DNA of 7,296 bases, taken from the NCBI GenBank assembly GCA_003501565.1, contig DNPC01000444.1, forward strand, positions 1 to 7,296, written 5' to 3'. The notes beneath the pieces are model-generated. The model had not been told where the DNA came from, searched no databases, and saw only the letters and a list, made by a program, of their open reading frames with translations. This DNA comes from Planctomycetaceae bacterium. GTDB lineage: Bacteria > Planctomycetota > Planctomycetia > Pirellulales > Pirellulaceae. Position 1 is the first letter of the stretch; every line of letters begins with the position of its first letter. The translations under genes were made by a program, and so were the position numbers. Positions 6,754 to 7,296 of this stretch are shown here, one piece after another.

Positions 6754-7296
6754 CTATATGGATGCATCGCAAATTGCCGTCGCGGCGTTTTCGCCGCTGC
6801 GGATTGCGCCTTCCATGGTGGCGGGCCAGCCGGTGTGGGTCCAATCACCGGCGAGGGTGATGCGATCGGTCAGCCGTGATTTGGGACGAAGCTCTAGCAC
6901 GCCAGGTTGCACCGAAAACACAGCCCGGGGATCGGTAACGACTTGCAGCTTCAATAACTCACGCTTTCGTACCTCAGGAAATACCTTGGCCAGGTCATCG
7001 ACAATCATCTTACCTGCAGCCCGAGAATCGCCGCGAGGCAATTCCCGTGAACTGCTGATCACGATCTGGTAATACGAGGACTTGCCTGTCTCAGTCTGTG
7101 GCTGATTTAGGTCACTAGTTGTTGCCAGCAGATCCGGAAACACCCACTGGCATAGACGACCAACGATAGCGGCGTGCGGACTTGCAAGCCATGGCTGGTC
7201 CCACCAAGTGTGAACACCTGTGATCGGAGAAGTATCAAGCTGCCCGGCGGACTGGGCGACGTGTTTCAGCTTCGACGAGTCCGAACGTTCTGCAAG
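6754..7296 (-). CDS. hpnE: HpnE-type squalene-associated FAD-dependent oxidase, C-terminal part
   Basis: The frame is open from the right edge to a TAG at 6756-6754, giving the last 180 residues; the start and the N-terminal FAD-binding motif lie outside the window. Numbering the visible part from the edge, SPITGVHTWWDQP is at 23-35, VVTDPRAVFSVQPG at 119-132, and AGDWTHTGWPATMEGA at 149-164 is the C-terminal FAD-contact signature of this amine-oxidase-fold group. HpnE turns hydroxysqualene into squalene, after HpnC and HpnD make it from farnesyl diphosphate; the product feeds hopanoid, sterol or C30 carotenoid synthesis. A related carotenoid desaturase (CrtN or CrtI type) is the main alternative. 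The gene converges on the nagA-like gene and is a separate transcription unit. hpnC or hpnD may lie beyond the right edge, but that cannot be seen. Confidence 0.88.
   Translation of the reverse strand, partial: LAERSDSSKLKHVAQSAGQLDTSPITGVHTWWDQPWLASPHAAIVGRLCQWVFPDLLATTSDLNQPQTETGKSSYYQIVISSSRELPRGDSRAAGKMIVDDLAKVFPEVRKRELLKLQVVTDPRAVFSVQPGVLELRPKSRLTDRITLAGDWTHTGWPATMEGAIRSGENAATAICDASI

Noticed and set aside
6782..6797. Perfect 6-bp inverted repeat GCGGCG/CGCCGC with a TTTT loop
   Set aside because: It lies in the conserved GENAAT codons near the hpnE C-terminus and has no T-run after it on either strand, so coding constraint explains it better than a terminator.
1..7296. Search by eye for CRISPR arrays, insertion-sequence ends, tRNA genes and phage genes
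   Set aside because: No regularly spaced repeats, transposase motifs, tRNA-like cloverleafs or phage-like genes were seen.

Overview
The window looks like chromosomal DNA from a planctomycete of the Pirellulaceae/Rhodopirellula type. The evidence is moderate G+C, an exported formylglycine sulfatase with a planctomycete-like neighbourhood, a class II xylose isomerase next to an unusual NagA-like amidohydrolase, an HpnE-type squalene-pathway oxidase, and start codons that mostly lack a Shine-Dalgarno sequence. The lineage is inferred from gene content and style; there is no rRNA or other marker in the window.

Layout, left to right. Positions 1-98 are a short leader. 99-917 (+) encodes a classical short-chain dehydrogenase/reductase. 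1050-2330 (+) encodes a GT61-family (DUF563) glycosyltransferase. A 216-bp non-coding gap, with a -10-like hexamer near its right end, precedes 2547-3959 (+), an exported arylsulfatase with a complete active site. The 143-bp gap after it holds the most striking non-coding feature: an 87-nt sequence (3984-4070) that can fold into two nested 11-bp stems, followed by a 32-nt A/C-rich leader. Next come 4103-5413 (+), xylose isomerase XylA with every catalytic and metal-binding residue, and after about 42 bp 5456-6655 (+), a NagA-like deacetylase. On the minus strand, converging on it, 6754-7296 carries the last 180 codons of hpnE, cut by the right edge.

How the genes may work together: the sulfatase would strip sulfate from polysaccharide outside the cytoplasm. 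XylA isomerises a released aldose, and the NagA-like enzyme probably acts on an acylated amino sugar or related compound. xylA and the nagA-like gene are close enough to be one operon. The sulfatase is only loosely linked because the structured element lies between. The SDR and GT61 genes may belong to a surface-polysaccharide or lipid function, but nothing ties them together beyond shared strand. HpnE belongs to hydroxysqualene-to-squalene (hopanoid/C30 terpenoid) metabolism and is a separate unit.

No mobile element, CRISPR array, tRNA or rRNA was seen. I did not find a clear new multi-gene system. The best candidates for something undescribed are the folded element upstream of xylA and the NagA-like protein, in which the usual metal-ligand glutamate is replaced by tyrosine.
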